A stretch of DNA of 32,821 nt from an uncultured Rhodospirillales bacterium (GCA_903924855.1 CAIYCW010000106.1:1-32821); one strand, 5' to 3'. Positions 1 through 8,357 are shown, counted from the stretch's first letter. A program made the numbers and translations. The notes: a model not told the origin generated them from the sequence alone.

Positions 1-672
1 GGTGCGGATGATTTCTACAAGCCCAATGACGACGTCGAGCCCGATCCGGTGCGTGGCCTTGCCATGCGCCGCAGCAATTTCGTGCCGGATGTGATCAACT
101 GCGATCTGCCGCTCGACAATCGCCGCTCGCCCGGCTTCCGCCGCGTCGAGCCGTTCATGACCGGCAATTGCTTCTATCTGTGGATCGGCCAGCACGAGAA
201 CGGCCGCTACTCCAAGGCGCATGCCCACACCTCGGCCGCCGTGCTGATCTGCCTCAAGGGCAAAGGCTACACCTACACCTGGCCCGAGCGCCTCGGCGCC
301 ACGCCGTGGAAGGATGGCCGCATGGAGGAGGTGCGCCGTCTGGATTACGGCCAGTTCGGCATGGTGACGGCAGCCCCGGGCGGGGCGCGCTGGAACCACC
401 AGCATTTCTCGGTCTCCAAGGAGCCGTTCCGCCTGACCGCCTGGTTCGGCCCGAACTCGCCGGGCCGCGAGCCGGGCCCGCCAGGGGAGAAGCATATCGA
501 CTACACCGCGATGGACATCCAGGAAGGTGGCAGCTCGATCCCGTACTGGATGGAGGATCCGTATATCCGCGAGGAATACGCAGCCACCCTCGCCAAGGAA
601 GGTGTCACGAACCGGATGGACCCGAAGCTCTATGAGGTTCCCGAGAAATACCGCACGAAAGCTGCCGAATAA
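1..672 (+). CDS. Cupin-domain protein, 5' end outside window
   Basis: The reading frame is open from base 1, so the gene begins upstream and only its last 223 codons are seen. A cupin motif is visible around KAHAHTSAAVLICLKGKGY (the HxH pair would be metal ligands), followed by a second conserved strand with a WNHQHFS segment. Such proteins are usually metal-binding beta-barrels, acting as small-molecule dioxygenases, isomerases or sensors; the substrate cannot be told. The stop codon TAA shares one base with the ATG of the next gene (TAATG), so the two are almost certainly co-translated. The only internal candidate start (GTG at 49) has no convincing ribosome site and the upstream codons look coding, so I treat the gene as partial. 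Confidence 0.85.
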   Translation, partial: GADDFYKPNDDVEPDPVRGLAMRRSNFVPDVINCDLPLDNRRSPGFRRVEPFMTGNCFYLWIGQHENGRYSKAHAHTSAAVLICLKGKGYTYTWPERLGATPWKDGRMEEVRRLDYGQFGMVTAAPGGARWNHQHFSVSKEPFRLTAWFGPNSPGREPGPPGEKHIDYTAMDIQEGGSSIPYWMEDPYIREEYAATLAKEGVTNRMDPKLYEVPEKYRTKAAE

Positions 673-2177
673 TGTCTGAGACCGAAGGCGGCCGGATTTT
701 CTTCAGCAATGCCGGCCGCAGCCTGGAGGGGGAGGACGAGATCGAGCTCGTCTCGGTGGGTGTCGATATCGGCTCCTCCACCTCGCATCTGGTGATCTCC
801 AAGCTGGTGCTGGAGCGCATGGACAGTCGTTACGTGGTCGCCTCCCGCGAGGTGCTGCACGAGAGCGACATTCTGCTCACGCCCTACAGCGCCAACGCCG
901 AAGAGATCGACACCGAGAAACTGGGCGCGTTCATCCGCGCCCAGTATGCCCAGGCCGGGGTGGCGCCCGATGCGATCGACACCGGGGCGCTGATCCTGAC
1001 CGGCGTTGCCGTGCGGCGGCGCAACGCGCGTGCGATCGGCGAGCTGTTTGCAAGCCAGGCCGGCCGCTTCGTCTCGCTGTCGGCCGGCGATGCGCTGGAA
1101 ACCTCGCTGGCCGCCTTCGGCTCGGGGGCGGTCGCGGGCTCGATCCGCTCCGGCCAGGTGGTGATGAACATCGATGTCGGCGGCGGCACCAGCAAGATCG
1201 CGATCTGCCGCAATGGCGGCATCGTCGAACAGACCGCGATCGACATCGGCGCGCGGCTGATCTGCTTTGACGCCGATCACCGCGTGCTGCGGCTGGAGCC
1301 GAGCGGCAAGCGCTTCGCCCTTGAGGTCGGCGCCGATCTGGCGGTGGGGCAGGTGGTCACCGCCGAGATTTTGGATGCGATGGCCAACCGCATGGCCGAT
1401 CGCCTGCTGGAGGCGGTGAGCCAGGCCGAGCTTTCGGGCGAGACCCAGTCCCTGCTGCGGCTGGACAAGCTCTCCGGCGCGTTGCGTCCCGAGATCGTGC
1501 AGTTCTCGGGCGGCGTGTCCGAATTCATCTATGGCCGCCAGCAGGGCGGTTTCGGCGATCTCGGCGAGCGTCTGGCCAAGGCCCTGCGCAGCCGCATCGA
1601 GGCCTGGGTGCCGGTGATCGAAACGCCAAGCCAGGGCATCAGGGCAACCGTCGTGGGGGCCTCGCAATACACGGTGCAGGTCAGCGGCAGCACCATCTTC
1701 ATCGACCCGGCCGAGCTGCTGCCGGTGCGCAACATCGCTGTCATCGCGCCGGATTTCGACCTCTCCGGCGAGGAGATCGACCAGGCGCAGCTGGCCCGCG
1801 CGGTGGCGGCGGGGCTGGCCCGGTTCGATCTGCAGGGCGCCGAGCGGCCGGTTGCGGTGTGCTATCGCTGGCAGGGCTCGGCCACGTTCTGGCGGCTGGA
1901 CGCCTTCACCCGCGGTGTTGCGCTGGGCATGAAGGCGCTCACCGATGCCGGCCATCCGCTCATCCTGGTGGGCGATGGCGATATTGGCGGCCTGGTCGGC
2001 ATTCACGTCAATGAAGAGGCGAAGCTGGGACTGAAGGTGATCTCGATCGATGGCATCGACATCAAGGAGTTCGACTTCATCGATATCGGCGCCATCCTGT
2101 CCACCTCGGGGGCGGTGCCGGTGGTGATCAAATCCCTGGTGTTCCCGGGTGCCGGTCTCGGCCGGGTGGCGGCTTAA
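672..2177 (+). CDS. eutA: Ethanolamine ammonia-lyase reactivating factor EutA homologue
   Basis: The 501-residue product has the actin/Hsp70-like ATPase fold signature of the EutA family: DIGSSTS at about residues 32-38 (phosphate 1) and NIDVGGGTSK at about 166-175 (phosphate 2). EutA in enterobacteria exchanges inactivated cobalamin on ethanolamine ammonia-lyase using ATP. The length is slightly above the roughly 470 residues usual for the family. Its start overlaps the stop of the cupin gene by one base, and there is no eutB or eutC within the window, although they could lie upstream. The pairing with a cupin is unlike the classical eut operon, so the client enzyme could be a different B12 enzyme. 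Family assignment is firm; the exact client is inferred. Confidence 0.88.
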   Translation: MSETEGGRIFFSNAGRSLEGEDEIELVSVGVDIGSSTSHLVISKLVLERMDSRYVVASREVLHESDILLTPYSANAEEIDTEKLGAFIRAQYAQAGVAPDAIDTGALILTGVAVRRRNARAIGELFASQAGRFVSLSAGDALETSLAAFGSGAVAGSIRSGQVVMNIDVGGGTSKIAICRNGGIVEQTAIDIGARLICFDADHRVLRLEPSGKRFALEVGADLAVGQVVTAEILDAMANRMADRLLEAVSQAELSGETQSLLRLDKLSGALRPEIVQFSGGVSEFIYGRQQGGFGDLGERLAKALRSRIEAWVPVIETPSQGIRATVVGASQYTVQVSGSTIFIDPAELLPVRNIAVIAPDFDLSGEEIDQAQLARAVAAGLARFDLQGAERPVAVCYRWQGSATFWRLDAFTRGVALGMKALTDAGHPLILVGDGDIGGLVGIHVNEEAKLGLKVISIDGIDIKEFDFIDIGAILSTSGAVPVVIKSLVFPGAGLGRVAA

Positions 2178-2184
2178 AGCACAG

Positions 2185-2198
2185 TGTTGAGCACAACA
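2185..2198. promoter_or_regulatory. Short inverted repeat, possible LysR operator
   Basis: TGTTG-AGCA-CAACA is a perfect 5-bp dyad lying 7 bases after the eutA stop and about 90 bases before the LysR start at 2292. LysR-type regulators often bind dyads of this size with T at one end and A at the other, so it could be an autoregulatory site. It is short enough to occur by chance. Confidence 0.25.
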
Positions 2199-2291
2199 TC
2201 CAACCTGATCGGTGTCGCACCACGCGGCCGATGCGGACGGACGTCACGCTTGCGGCTCGGTTGACAGTTTCGTTATCACCGAAGGTGGACG

Positions 2292-3236
2292 GTGATCATC
2301 GATATGTCAGCTCTCAGCCTTGCCCAGCTTCGTGCGCTTGAGGCCGTCGCCGCGGAAGGCGCGCTGCTGGCCGCGGTGGAACGTCTCGGGCGCAGCCACC
2401 CTGAACTGCACGCGGTGCTGTCCCGGCTGGAGCGGGAGGCGGGGTTTGTGCTGTTCGACCGCACCAGCCCGCGACTGGCGCTGACACCGTCAGGCGCTGC
2501 CTTTCTGTCGCGTCTGCGCCGTGTGCTGGATGGGCTGGTGGAGGCGCCGGAGGATCATGACCTGCCGCGCCGCCAGCCGGCACTGGCACCGCCCGATCAA
2601 TCCGTGCTGCGTGTGGTGATTGGTGAGCTGACATCGCTGTCTGACGTGGCGGGCCTGCTGCAGGATGTGCTGGCCGGCGATGCGCAGACCCGGGTCTCGC
2701 TGCAGGTGGCGGCACTCTCCGCGCCGTGGGACAGCCTGATCGAGGGGCGCTGCGACGTCATCCTGCATCACGGGCCACGCGGGGATGACCGTTTTGAGAC
2801 CCTGGCCTTGGGCCCGGTGCGGGTGTTGCCGGTGGCCGCCCCGGGCTTTGTGCCGGCCTCGCATGGCGCGGCCCTGATCGCCCGGATGCCGGACCTCGTG
2901 CAATGCGTCATCGAGCAGCCAGGCGCGGGGTCCAAGGCTTCAGCGGATTTTCGCCAGCCAGGGGCCCGTGTGTTCTCGGTCAGCGATCAGGCGATGAAGC
3001 GCCATGTGGTGCTGCAGGGTCTGGCCTGGGGCATGCTGCCGGAAAAGCTGGTGGTGGATGATCTGCGTGAGGGGCGCCTGGTGCAGCTGGGGCAGGGTGT
3101 GTTCCGGATGGCATCGGCCAATCTGATCGCGGCACGCCTGGCCGGCAAACCGCACAGCCCCGCCGCCCGCAGGCTGTGGGCGGCGCTGCAGCAAAGCCGC
3201 ACCCCGATCAACCTGCCCATCAGGTTGCGGGCCTGA
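2292..3236 (+). CDS. LysR-family transcriptional regulator
   Basis: The 314-residue product has an N-terminal winged helix-turn-helix (about residues 5-65, LAQLRALEAVAAEGALLAAV then LEREAGFVLFDR and LALTPSGAAFL), followed by a periplasmic-binding-like effector domain. The helix-turn-helix is somewhat divergent: the usual SQPAVS segment reads SHPELHAVL. The GTG start at 2292 is chosen because AAGG lies six bases upstream; ATG at 2304 is an alternative that would remove four residues. The target genes are unknown. It follows eutA on the same strand with a 114-base gap and precedes rpmE, so it is probably transcribed alone. The effector is not predictable from the sequence. Confidence 0.85.
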   Translation: MIIDMSALSLAQLRALEAVAAEGALLAAVERLGRSHPELHAVLSRLEREAGFVLFDRTSPRLALTPSGAAFLSRLRRVLDGLVEAPEDHDLPRRQPALAPPDQSVLRVVIGELTSLSDVAGLLQDVLAGDAQTRVSLQVAALSAPWDSLIEGRCDVILHHGPRGDDRFETLALGPVRVLPVAAPGFVPASHGAALIARMPDLVQCVIEQPGAGSKASADFRQPGARVFSVSDQAMKRHVVLQGLAWGMLPEKLVVDDLREGRLVQLGQGVFRMASANLIAARLAGKPHSPAARRLWAALQQSRTPINLPIRLRA

Positions 3237-3362
3237 GGCACGGCCCTGCGTTCACCGACCCTGTCCATTGCGTCAGAATGGTTGCGGTGGGCGCGAAGCC
3301 CCGCTATACGCGCGCCTTCGCGGAACCGGTCGGGATCGGTTGCGCCAACGGAGATCGCATTC

Positions 3363-3590
3363 ATGAAGACGGGCATCCACCCCGACTACCACTACGTGAC
3401 CGTCGTTCTGACTGACGGCACCGAATATCGCACCCGCACCTGCGCGGGCAAGGAAGGCGACGTGATGCGCCTTGACATCGACCCCAAGTCGCACCCGGCC
3501 TGGACCGGCATTCAGCGCATGATGGACACCGGGGGACAGGTGGCGAAGTTCAACAAGAAGTTTGCAGGCCTTGGCATGAAGAAGGGCTGA
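3363..3590 (+). CDS. rpmE: 50S ribosomal protein L31 (bL31)
   Basis: This 75-residue protein begins [20 protein letters not shown] and contains [21 protein letters not shown] and the FNKKF tail, all typical of alphaproteobacterial bL31, a component of the large ribosomal subunit that bridges to the small subunit. Only one cysteine is present, so it is the form without the zinc-binding CxxC pairs. GGAG at 3350-3353 gives a good ribosome site for ATG 3363; an upstream in-frame extension to 3282 lacks one and does not match the family. A strong terminator follows 26 bases after the stop, indicating a monocistronic gene. Confidence 0.95.
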   Translation: MKTGIHPDYHYVTVVLTDGTEYRTRTCAGKEGDVMRLDIDPKSHPAWTGIQRMMDTGGQVAKFNKKFAGLGMKKG

Positions 3591-3616
3591 TCCGGCCCGC
3601 CTCTGCTGAAGAATAC

Positions 3617-3650
3617 AAAACGCCGCCCTTGAAGCCAGGGGCGGCGTTTT
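3617..3650 (+). terminator. Rho-independent terminator of rpmE
   Basis: AAAACGCCGCCC pairs perfectly with GGGCGGCGTTTT over 12 bp around a 10-base loop, ending in a T-run. The matching A-run on the 5' side means it could also work on the other strand, but no gene there needs it. Confidence 0.9.
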
Positions 3651-3666
3651 CTATATTCGCATTGTT

Positions 3667-3762
3667 CGGAATGCCCAGAAGGGGTTCCGGGGACTGCAAA
3701 CAAAGTGATGGCACCGGCCCAGATGGGGGGTGCCGAAGTTCCTTGCTTATCAAGAAGGTGAC
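3667..3762 (+). promoter_or_regulatory. ROSE-type RNA thermometer in the hsp20 leader
   Basis: Three consecutive hairpins lie between the rpmE terminator and the heat shock gene. Hairpin 1: CGGAA 3667-3671 with TTCCG 3685-3689. Hairpin 2: GGCACC 3710-3715 with GGTGCC 3729-3734. Hairpin 3 sequesters the ribosome site: CCTT (3741-3744) and CTT (3746-3748), separated by one unpaired G, pair with AAG-AAGG (3752-3758), with GTT/GAC pairing below. The TTGCT core opposite the Shine-Dalgarno, with its odd G, matches the UYGCU hallmark of ROSE elements described upstream of rhizobial small heat shock genes. Melting at high temperature would expose AAGAAGG, 9 bases before the ATG at 3768. Structure was folded by eye only. 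Confidence 0.75.
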
Positions 3763-3767
3763 ACACC

Positions 3768-4217
3768 ATGAACGCCATGAATCTGACGCCCCTGTTCCGT
3801 ACCGCGATCGGCTTTGACCGTCTCGCCCGCCTGGTGGACAGCGGCGCTGCCGCGGATGTCTCCTATCCGCCCTACAACATCGAGAAGCTGGGCGAGGATG
3901 CCTATCGCCTGACGATGGCTGTTGCCGGTTTCGGCCCGGAGGACATCGATCTCACCGTGAAGGACAACACGCTGCTGGTGGCCGGCAAGGTCGCTCAGGA
4001 GGCCAACGAGGCGGAGGTGCTGTATCGCGGCATCGCCGGCCGCGCCTTTGAGCGCCGCTTCGTCCTGGCCGATCACATCGTCGTCGACGGCGCTGATCTG
4101 CAGAACGGCCTGCTGCGCGTCGGCCTGAAGCGGGTTGTGCCCGACTCCGCCAAGCCGCGCCGCATTGCGATCAACGCAGGCGCACAGCCGGCCACGCTGC
4201 AGGCCAACGCCGCCTGA
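3768..4217 (+). CDS. Hsp20/IbpA-type small heat shock protein
   Basis: The 149-residue product is an alpha-crystallin-domain chaperone that holds unfolding proteins in the cytoplasm for later refolding. The domain spans about residues 30-135, beginning YPPYNIEKLGEDAYRLTMAVAGF, a signature of the rhizobial class A HspA/IbpA group; GLLRVGLKR is the late conserved strand. The N-terminus (LTPLFRTAIGFDRLARL) also matches that group. A C-terminal I-x-I-like anchor is represented by RRIAIN. ATG at 3768 is supported by AAGAAGG upstream, which sits inside a predicted ROSE thermometer, so translation is likely temperature controlled. A strong terminator follows directly, so the gene stands alone. Confidence 0.93.
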   Translation: MNAMNLTPLFRTAIGFDRLARLVDSGAAADVSYPPYNIEKLGEDAYRLTMAVAGFGPEDIDLTVKDNTLLVAGKVAQEANEAEVLYRGIAGRAFERRFVLADHIVVDGADLQNGLLRVGLKRVVPDSAKPRRIAINAGAQPATLQANAA

Positions 4218-4245
4218 CCGGTTCCGGCTCCGCCGATCATCACCC

Positions 4246-4278
4246 CCCCCGCATGCGCCCTGCATGCGGGGGTTTTTT
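4246..4278 (+). terminator. Rho-independent terminator of the hsp20 gene
   Basis: CCCCCGCATGC (4246-4256) pairs perfectly with GCATGCGGGGG (4262-4272), an 11-bp stem with a five-base loop, followed by six T. It lies 29 bases after the hsp20 stop. Confidence 0.93.
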
Positions 4279-4355
4279 GTTCAAACCCGCCCAGCGTGTT
4301 TGCGATACCATCCGATCTCGGCGATACTTCCGCCCAACAATAAGGGGAGGCCGAA

Positions 4356-7082
4356 ATGGTCCGGATGATGTCGCGTGTGCTGCTGCTTCTTTGCACTGTG
4401 CTCCTGGCGCTGGCGCCGGTCGCGGCCCGGTCGCAGCCCGCATCCCGACAGATCATCTCCCTTGATGCCGGCTGGCGCTTTGGCTTCGAGCCCAAGGTCG
4501 ACCTGACGCAGACACTCCAGCCTGGGTTTGATGACACCGCCTGGCAGAATGTCGCGGTGCCGCACAGCTGGAACGCGCAGGACGGCCAGTCGATCGGGGA
4601 GAGCTACAGCCGTGGCCGCGGCGTCTATCGACTGCATTTCCGAGCGCCAATGCTCTCCGGCCAGCGCCAAGCATGGCTTGAGTTCCAGGCCGTCTCGATG
4701 GTGGCGGATGTCTGGCTGAACGGCCAGAAGCTGGGCCATCACGCCGGTGGTTTTGCAGCCTTCAGGCTGGATGCCACCCAGGCGATCCGTCCCGGTGCCG
4801 ACAATCTCCTGGTGGTGGTGGCCGACAATTCCGAGCCGACGGAAGGTTCCGCCACATGCGACGTGATCCCGTTCAGCGGCGATTTCAACATGCTGGGCGG
4901 CATCTACCGCGATGTCTCGCTGATCACCACCGGGCCGGTGCAAATCGATCTCGGCGATAATGGCGGGGCCGGCGTCTACGTCACCCAGCAGAGCGTCACG
5001 AAACAGCGCGCGGTGCTCGAGGTCAGAACCCGGCTGCGGTCGGCCGAGGCCTCTGTCCGTCCGGTGACGTTGCGCGCCGTGTTGCGCAACCCGCAGGGCC
5101 TGCAGGTTGCCGCCAGCGAGACCAAAATCAACATCGATCACGGTGGCGTCACGGTCACACGCACCTTGGAAGTCGCCAACCCTGATCTGTGGGACGGCAC
5201 TGCCCACCCGGCGCTGCACCTCCTCGCACTCCAGGTGGTGGCGGCCAATGGCGCCGTGCTGGACGAGACCTCCATCGCCATCGGCCTGCGCGACATACGC
5301 TTCGACCCGGCGCAGGGTGTGATCCTGAACGGCAAGCCGATGCGCTTGCACGGTGTTGCCAAGCATCAGGACTTCATCAACAAGGGCTGGGCCACCATTG
5401 CCGCAGACCGCGCGCTCGACATGGCCTTCGTGCGCGAGATCGGCGCCAACACAATCCGGCTGTCGCATTACCAGCACAACCAGTCCGAATATGACGAGGC
5501 CGACCGCATGGGGCTGATCGTCTATCCGGAACTGCCGATGGTGGACACGCCGGTGCCGTCCGAGACGATGGAGCACATCGCCCCCGGCATGATCGAGAAT
5601 GCGCGCCAGCAGCTGCGCGAGCTGATCCGGCAGAACCAGAACCATGCCTCCATCGCGTTCTGGGGCATCGCCAACGAGATCGGCTTTGTCAGCCGCTATT
5701 CGCCAAAGGTGGAAAGCGAGGTCGATGCCCTGCTGGACGCGCTGCGGGCGGAGGCAAAGGCGGCCGATCCGTCCCGCCCCACCATCCAGGCCAATGTCGG
5801 CGGCCGCACGGCGCGCAGCGACCGGGACGGGCTTGCAGCTCTCAACCGCTACTACGGCTGGTATGACCCCGACCCCAGCCGGCTGATGGCGGAGGCGCAG
5901 GAGTGGCAGAAGGCGCATCCGAGCCAGCCCTTCGCACTCAGCGAATACGGCTTTGGCGCCTCGCTCACCCAGCACACAGATGATCCGCGCGTGATTGCGC
6001 CGGAGAATTTGGTAACCCTGGGCCGCAGCGCCTATCCGGATTTCATGCCGGAGGAATACCAGGCCTGGGCGCATGAGCAGGCCTGGCACGCCATCACCCA
6101 GCGACCGGTGTTCTTTGCCACCTATGTCTGGAACCTGTTCGATTTTTCCGCCATCGGCCGCAAGGAGGGTGACTATCTCACCGAGGGGCTGAGCCTGAAC
6201 AACAAAGGCCTGGTCAGCTTCGACCGGCAGACCCGCAAGGATGCGTTCTATTTCTACAAGGCGCAGTGGAACCCGGAGAAGATGCTGCATCTGAACGGGC
6301 ATCGCTACGTCAATCGCAGCTACCTTGTGACCGATGTGACCGCCTACACCAATCTTCCGCCCGCCAGCCTGCGTCTGCTGGTCAATGGCGTGGTGTCGCA
6401 GATCCGGCCGGTTTGTGCCGAGACGGTCTGCCGGTGGCCGGAGGTCGTGCTGCGCCCGGGGCGCAACGAGATCCGCGCCGAGGCCAAGGATGCCGGACGC
6501 ACCCTGTCCGACCAGCTGATCTGGCAGATCGATGACCGATCGGGCGCCACCCGCATCCGGGTTGGCAGCTTCGCACCTTTGGTCACCGCGGAGGGCGCAC
6601 GCTTCGGCTCGGACACGTTCCTGACCCCGGCCTCGCTCGCCACCAGCACCATCACCGGCAACAAGCGCTCGCTCTCAGCCCTGCAGGCGGGCCAGATCGC
6701 TGCCAGCCTGCCGCCGTTTCGCAAGATCGTGCGCCAGGCCTTCATCGCCAACGAGCCGGTGGCGCGCGCACCGGAGCTGTTCATGGGGTATCGCGAGGGC
6801 AGCTTCACCTATGACATCCCGAACGCCGATGGGATGACAACGCTGGTGCTGAGCTTTTTCGAGCCGGATGAAAAGGCAACGCCGGGCAGCCGGCGCTTTC
6901 GCATTCTGGTCAACGGCAAGCCGGTCGAGGAGGATTTCGATATCTTCGCCGCAGCGGGAAATGCCGCCCGGCATGCGGTGCAGCGCCGCTACAGCGTGGC
7001 CGCGGACCATGGACGGCTGCGGGTGAGTTTCGAGCCGATCGCAGGCAAGGCCATCCTGTCCGGCCTGGAATTGCTGCCGTGA
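4356..7082 (+). CDS. Secreted glycoside hydrolase family 2 enzyme (beta-galactosidase/beta-glucuronidase type)
   Basis: The 908-residue product starts with a signal peptide (about residues 1-27, hydrophobic LLLLCTVLLALAPVAA) and so should be periplasmic or outside the cell. A jelly-roll sugar-binding domain (about 35-200, VPHSWNAQDG, WLNGQKLGHHAGGF) is followed by an immunoglobulin-like domain and a TIM barrel. In the barrel, Glu441 in GIANEIGF is the likely acid/base and Glu530 in LSEYGFG the likely nucleophile. The C-terminal part (about 800-905) resembles a malectin-like carbohydrate-binding domain. It hydrolyses a beta-linked glycoside; galactose, glucuronate or other specificity cannot be told. 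GGGGAGG five bases before ATG 4356 supports this start. No sugar transporter or regulator adjoins it. Confidence 0.88.
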   Translation: MVRMMSRVLLLLCTVLLALAPVAARSQPASRQIISLDAGWRFGFEPKVDLTQTLQPGFDDTAWQNVAVPHSWNAQDGQSIGESYSRGRGVYRLHFRAPMLSGQRQAWLEFQAVSMVADVWLNGQKLGHHAGGFAAFRLDATQAIRPGADNLLVVVADNSEPTEGSATCDVIPFSGDFNMLGGIYRDVSLITTGPVQIDLGDNGGAGVYVTQQSVTKQRAVLEVRTRLRSAEASVRPVTLRAVLRNPQGLQVAASETKINIDHGGVTVTRTLEVANPDLWDGTAHPALHLLALQVVAANGAVLDETSIAIGLRDIRFDPAQGVILNGKPMRLHGVAKHQDFINKGWATIAADRALDMAFVREIGANTIRLSHYQHNQSEYDEADRMGLIVYPELPMVDTPVPSETMEHIAPGMIENARQQLRELIRQNQNHASIAFWGIANEIGFVSRYSPKVESEVDALLDALRAEAKAADPSRPTIQANVGGRTARSDRDGLAALNRYYGWYDPDPSRLMAEAQEWQKAHPSQPFALSEYGFGASLTQHTDDPRVIAPENLVTLGRSAYPDFMPEEYQAWAHEQAWHAITQRPVFFATYVWNLFDFSAIGRKEGDYLTEGLSLNNKGLVSFDRQTRKDAFYFYKAQWNPEKMLHLNGHRYVNRSYLVTDVTAYTNLPPASLRLLVNGVVSQIRPVCAETVCRWPEVVLRPGRNEIRAEAKDAGRTLSDQLIWQIDDRSGATRIRVGSFAPLVTAEGARFGSDTFLTPASLATSTITGNKRSLSALQAGQIAASLPPFRKIVRQAFIANEPVARAPELFMGYREGSFTYDIPNADGMTTLVLSFFEPDEKATPGSRRFRILVNGKPVEEDFDIFAAAGNAARHAVQRRYSVAADHGRLRVSFEPIAGKAILSGLELLP

Positions 7083-7119
7083 TGAGACGCAGGGCCATCT
7101 TTGCACGTTGATGGCGGAG

Positions 7120-7146
7120 GGCGTCCCGGTTTTCTCCAGGGGCGCC
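7120..7146. terminator. Hairpin between convergent genes, weak terminator candidate
   Basis: GGCGTCCC (7120-7127) pairs with GGGGCGCC (7139-7146) with one G-T pair. It sits between the ends of the GH2 gene and the DUF1192 gene. There is no T-run on either strand directly after the stem, so termination is uncertain. Confidence 0.35.
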
Positions 7147-7341
7147 TCAGGGCTTGCGGAAGAACGCCTCCGCCGCGCGCCGTGTGGCATCCTTGCGGGT
7201 GATCTCGGCTTCGGTGCGGGCGATCTCCGCGGTCAACGCCGCGATATATTCGCGCAACGCCTCCACCCCCAACGGTTCCAGATTGGCCGGCTGCAGCAAA
7301 TGGCGCTGTGGCGCGATCGGAAGGTCATCATCGTGACGCAT
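7147..7341 (-). CDS. DUF1192 family small protein
   Basis: The 64-residue product has an acidic start (MRHDDDLPIAP), the conserved segment LEPLGVEALREYIAALTAEI and a charged helical tail ending AAEAFFRKP. This is the layout of the DUF1192 family of small alphaproteobacterial proteins, whose function is unknown. The helix at about residues 29-55 could form a coiled coil. ATG at 7341 is chosen over an upstream start at 7410 because GGAG lies seven bases before it and homologues begin there. It is divergent from trcR with a 158-base shared upstream region. Confidence 0.85.
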   Translation of the reverse strand: MRHDDDLPIAPQRHLLQPANLEPLGVEALREYIAALTAEIARTEAEITRKDATRRAAEAFFRKP

Positions 7342-7499
7342 CGGTTTTCTCCATGCATTGTCGGTATGGGCGTGATGTCCGGCTTGACCCCTGACGAATG
7401 TGCAGTCCATATCCGAGCGATTGCGCGCGCGAACGCTGCCACAAGGCGCGCGCCTGCACCCGATTCCTGCGCGTCGTTCGCGCCAAGCCGATGGATGTC

Positions 7500-8078
7500 A
7501 TGACCCTGCCGCTGATGCCGAAAGCCACCGCCGTGTGGCTCATTGAAAAGACCGCCCTCACCTTCACCCAGATTGCTGATTTCTGCGGCATGCACCCGCT
7601 GGAAGTCCAGGCCATTGCGGATGGTGAGGTTGCGGCCGGCATCGTGGGGTACGATCCGGTGGCCAACATGCAGGTCACCGCGGACGACATCAAACGCTGC
7701 GAGGCCAATCCGGAGAGCCGGCTGCGCCTGATCCCGCCCGCCATGCCCGCCGTCAAGCGCGGCCGGGGCGCGCGCTACACGCCGGTTGCCAAGCGCAACG
7801 ACCGTCCGGACGGCATCGCCTTCCTGCTGCGCAACTACCCGCAGCTTTCCGAAGGCCAGATCGCCAAGCTGATGGGCACCACCAAGGACACCATCCAGAA
7901 GGTGCGCGACCGCACGCATTGGAACTCCCCCAACATCAAGCCGCGCGATCCGGTGATCCTCGGCCTGTGCACCCAGACGGACCTGCACGAGGCGGTGACC
8001 GCCGCCAATGACCGTCTGGCCCGCGAAGGCCGCGCGGTGCCGCCGCCGCCGATGCCGGAGACCGACGAGGCGGCCTGA
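7500..8078 (+). CDS. trcR: Cell-cycle transcriptional regulator TrcR (DUF1013)
   Basis: The 192-residue product begins MTLPLMPKATAVWLIEKTALTF and carries IADFCGMHPLEVQAIADGEVA, a helix-turn-helix-like segment, then GIAFLLRNYPQLSEGQIAKLMGTTKDTIQKVRDRTHWN, a second helix-turn-helix. This is the DUF1013/TrcR family, described as a cell-cycle regulator in Alphaproteobacteria and highly conserved there. ATG 7500 matches the family start; ATG 7491 would add three residues, and neither has a strong ribosome site. The C-terminal tail is proline-rich (VPPPPMPE). It lies upstream of the DUF465-purEK group. Confidence 0.88.
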   Translation: MTLPLMPKATAVWLIEKTALTFTQIADFCGMHPLEVQAIADGEVAAGIVGYDPVANMQVTADDIKRCEANPESRLRLIPPAMPAVKRGRGARYTPVAKRNDRPDGIAFLLRNYPQLSEGQIAKLMGTTKDTIQKVRDRTHWNSPNIKPRDPVILGLCTQTDLHEAVTAANDRLAREGRAVPPPPMPETDEAA

Positions 8079-8117
8079 GCGGAGCCAGCCGAGTTGCGCC
8101 CCGATTCACGCAGGGCA

Positions 8118-8152
8118 CAAAAAAACGCATCGCAGCCTGGCTGCGATGCGTT
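8118..8152 (-). terminator. Terminator of the minus-strand DUF465 gene
   Basis: AACGCATCGCAG (8124-8135) and CTGCGATGCGTT (8141-8152) form a 12-bp perfect stem with a five-base loop. The A-run at 8119-8125 on the plus strand becomes a T-run after the stem when read on the minus strand, so it serves the gene at 8184-8357. It may also help stop trcR transcription. Confidence 0.85.
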
Positions 8153-8183
8153 CACCAACCGATGTCTGAACCAGGGCCGATCC

Positions 8184-8357
8184 CTAGTTCGCCGGAGTTC
8201 GCAAGCGGTCCATCTCTTCCTTGAGCCGCAGTTTCTCGAGTTTCAATTTCGTGAGGGCGCCATTGTCGGGTTTCGGACGCTGGTCTTCCAGGACGATCTG
8301 GTGATCGAGACTGGCATGGCGGGATTTCAGGCTCTCGAGACGTGCTTGCAGGCTCAT
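8184..8357 (-). CDS. YdcH/DUF465 family small coiled-coil protein
   Basis: The 57-residue product MSLQARLESLKSRHASLDHQ followed by LTKLKLEKLRLKEEMDRLR is typical of DUF465, small helical-hairpin proteins of unknown function. GGAGG five bases upstream fixes the ATG at 8357; a longer open frame to 8495 has no such support. It is divergently arranged with a second DUF465 gene at 8498, and a strong terminator lies 32 bases after its stop. Confidence 0.88.
   Translation of the reverse strand: MSLQARLESLKSRHASLDHQIVLEDQRPKPDNGALTKLKLEKLRLKEEMDRLRTPAN

Noticed and set aside
630-2006. Long minus-strand frame opposite eutA
   Set aside because: It lies wholly against the well-supported eutA gene and its translation is a His/Gln/Asp-rich mixture without motifs, typical of an antisense frame in GC-rich DNA.
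2261-2266. TTGACA resembling a -35 box before the LysR gene
   Set aside because: No -10-like hexamer lies at 16-18 bases downstream, where only the ribosome site is found.
4281-6302. 673-codon minus-strand frame opposite the GH2 gene
   Set aside because: Antisense to a gene with clear catalytic motifs; no domain or ribosome site of its own.
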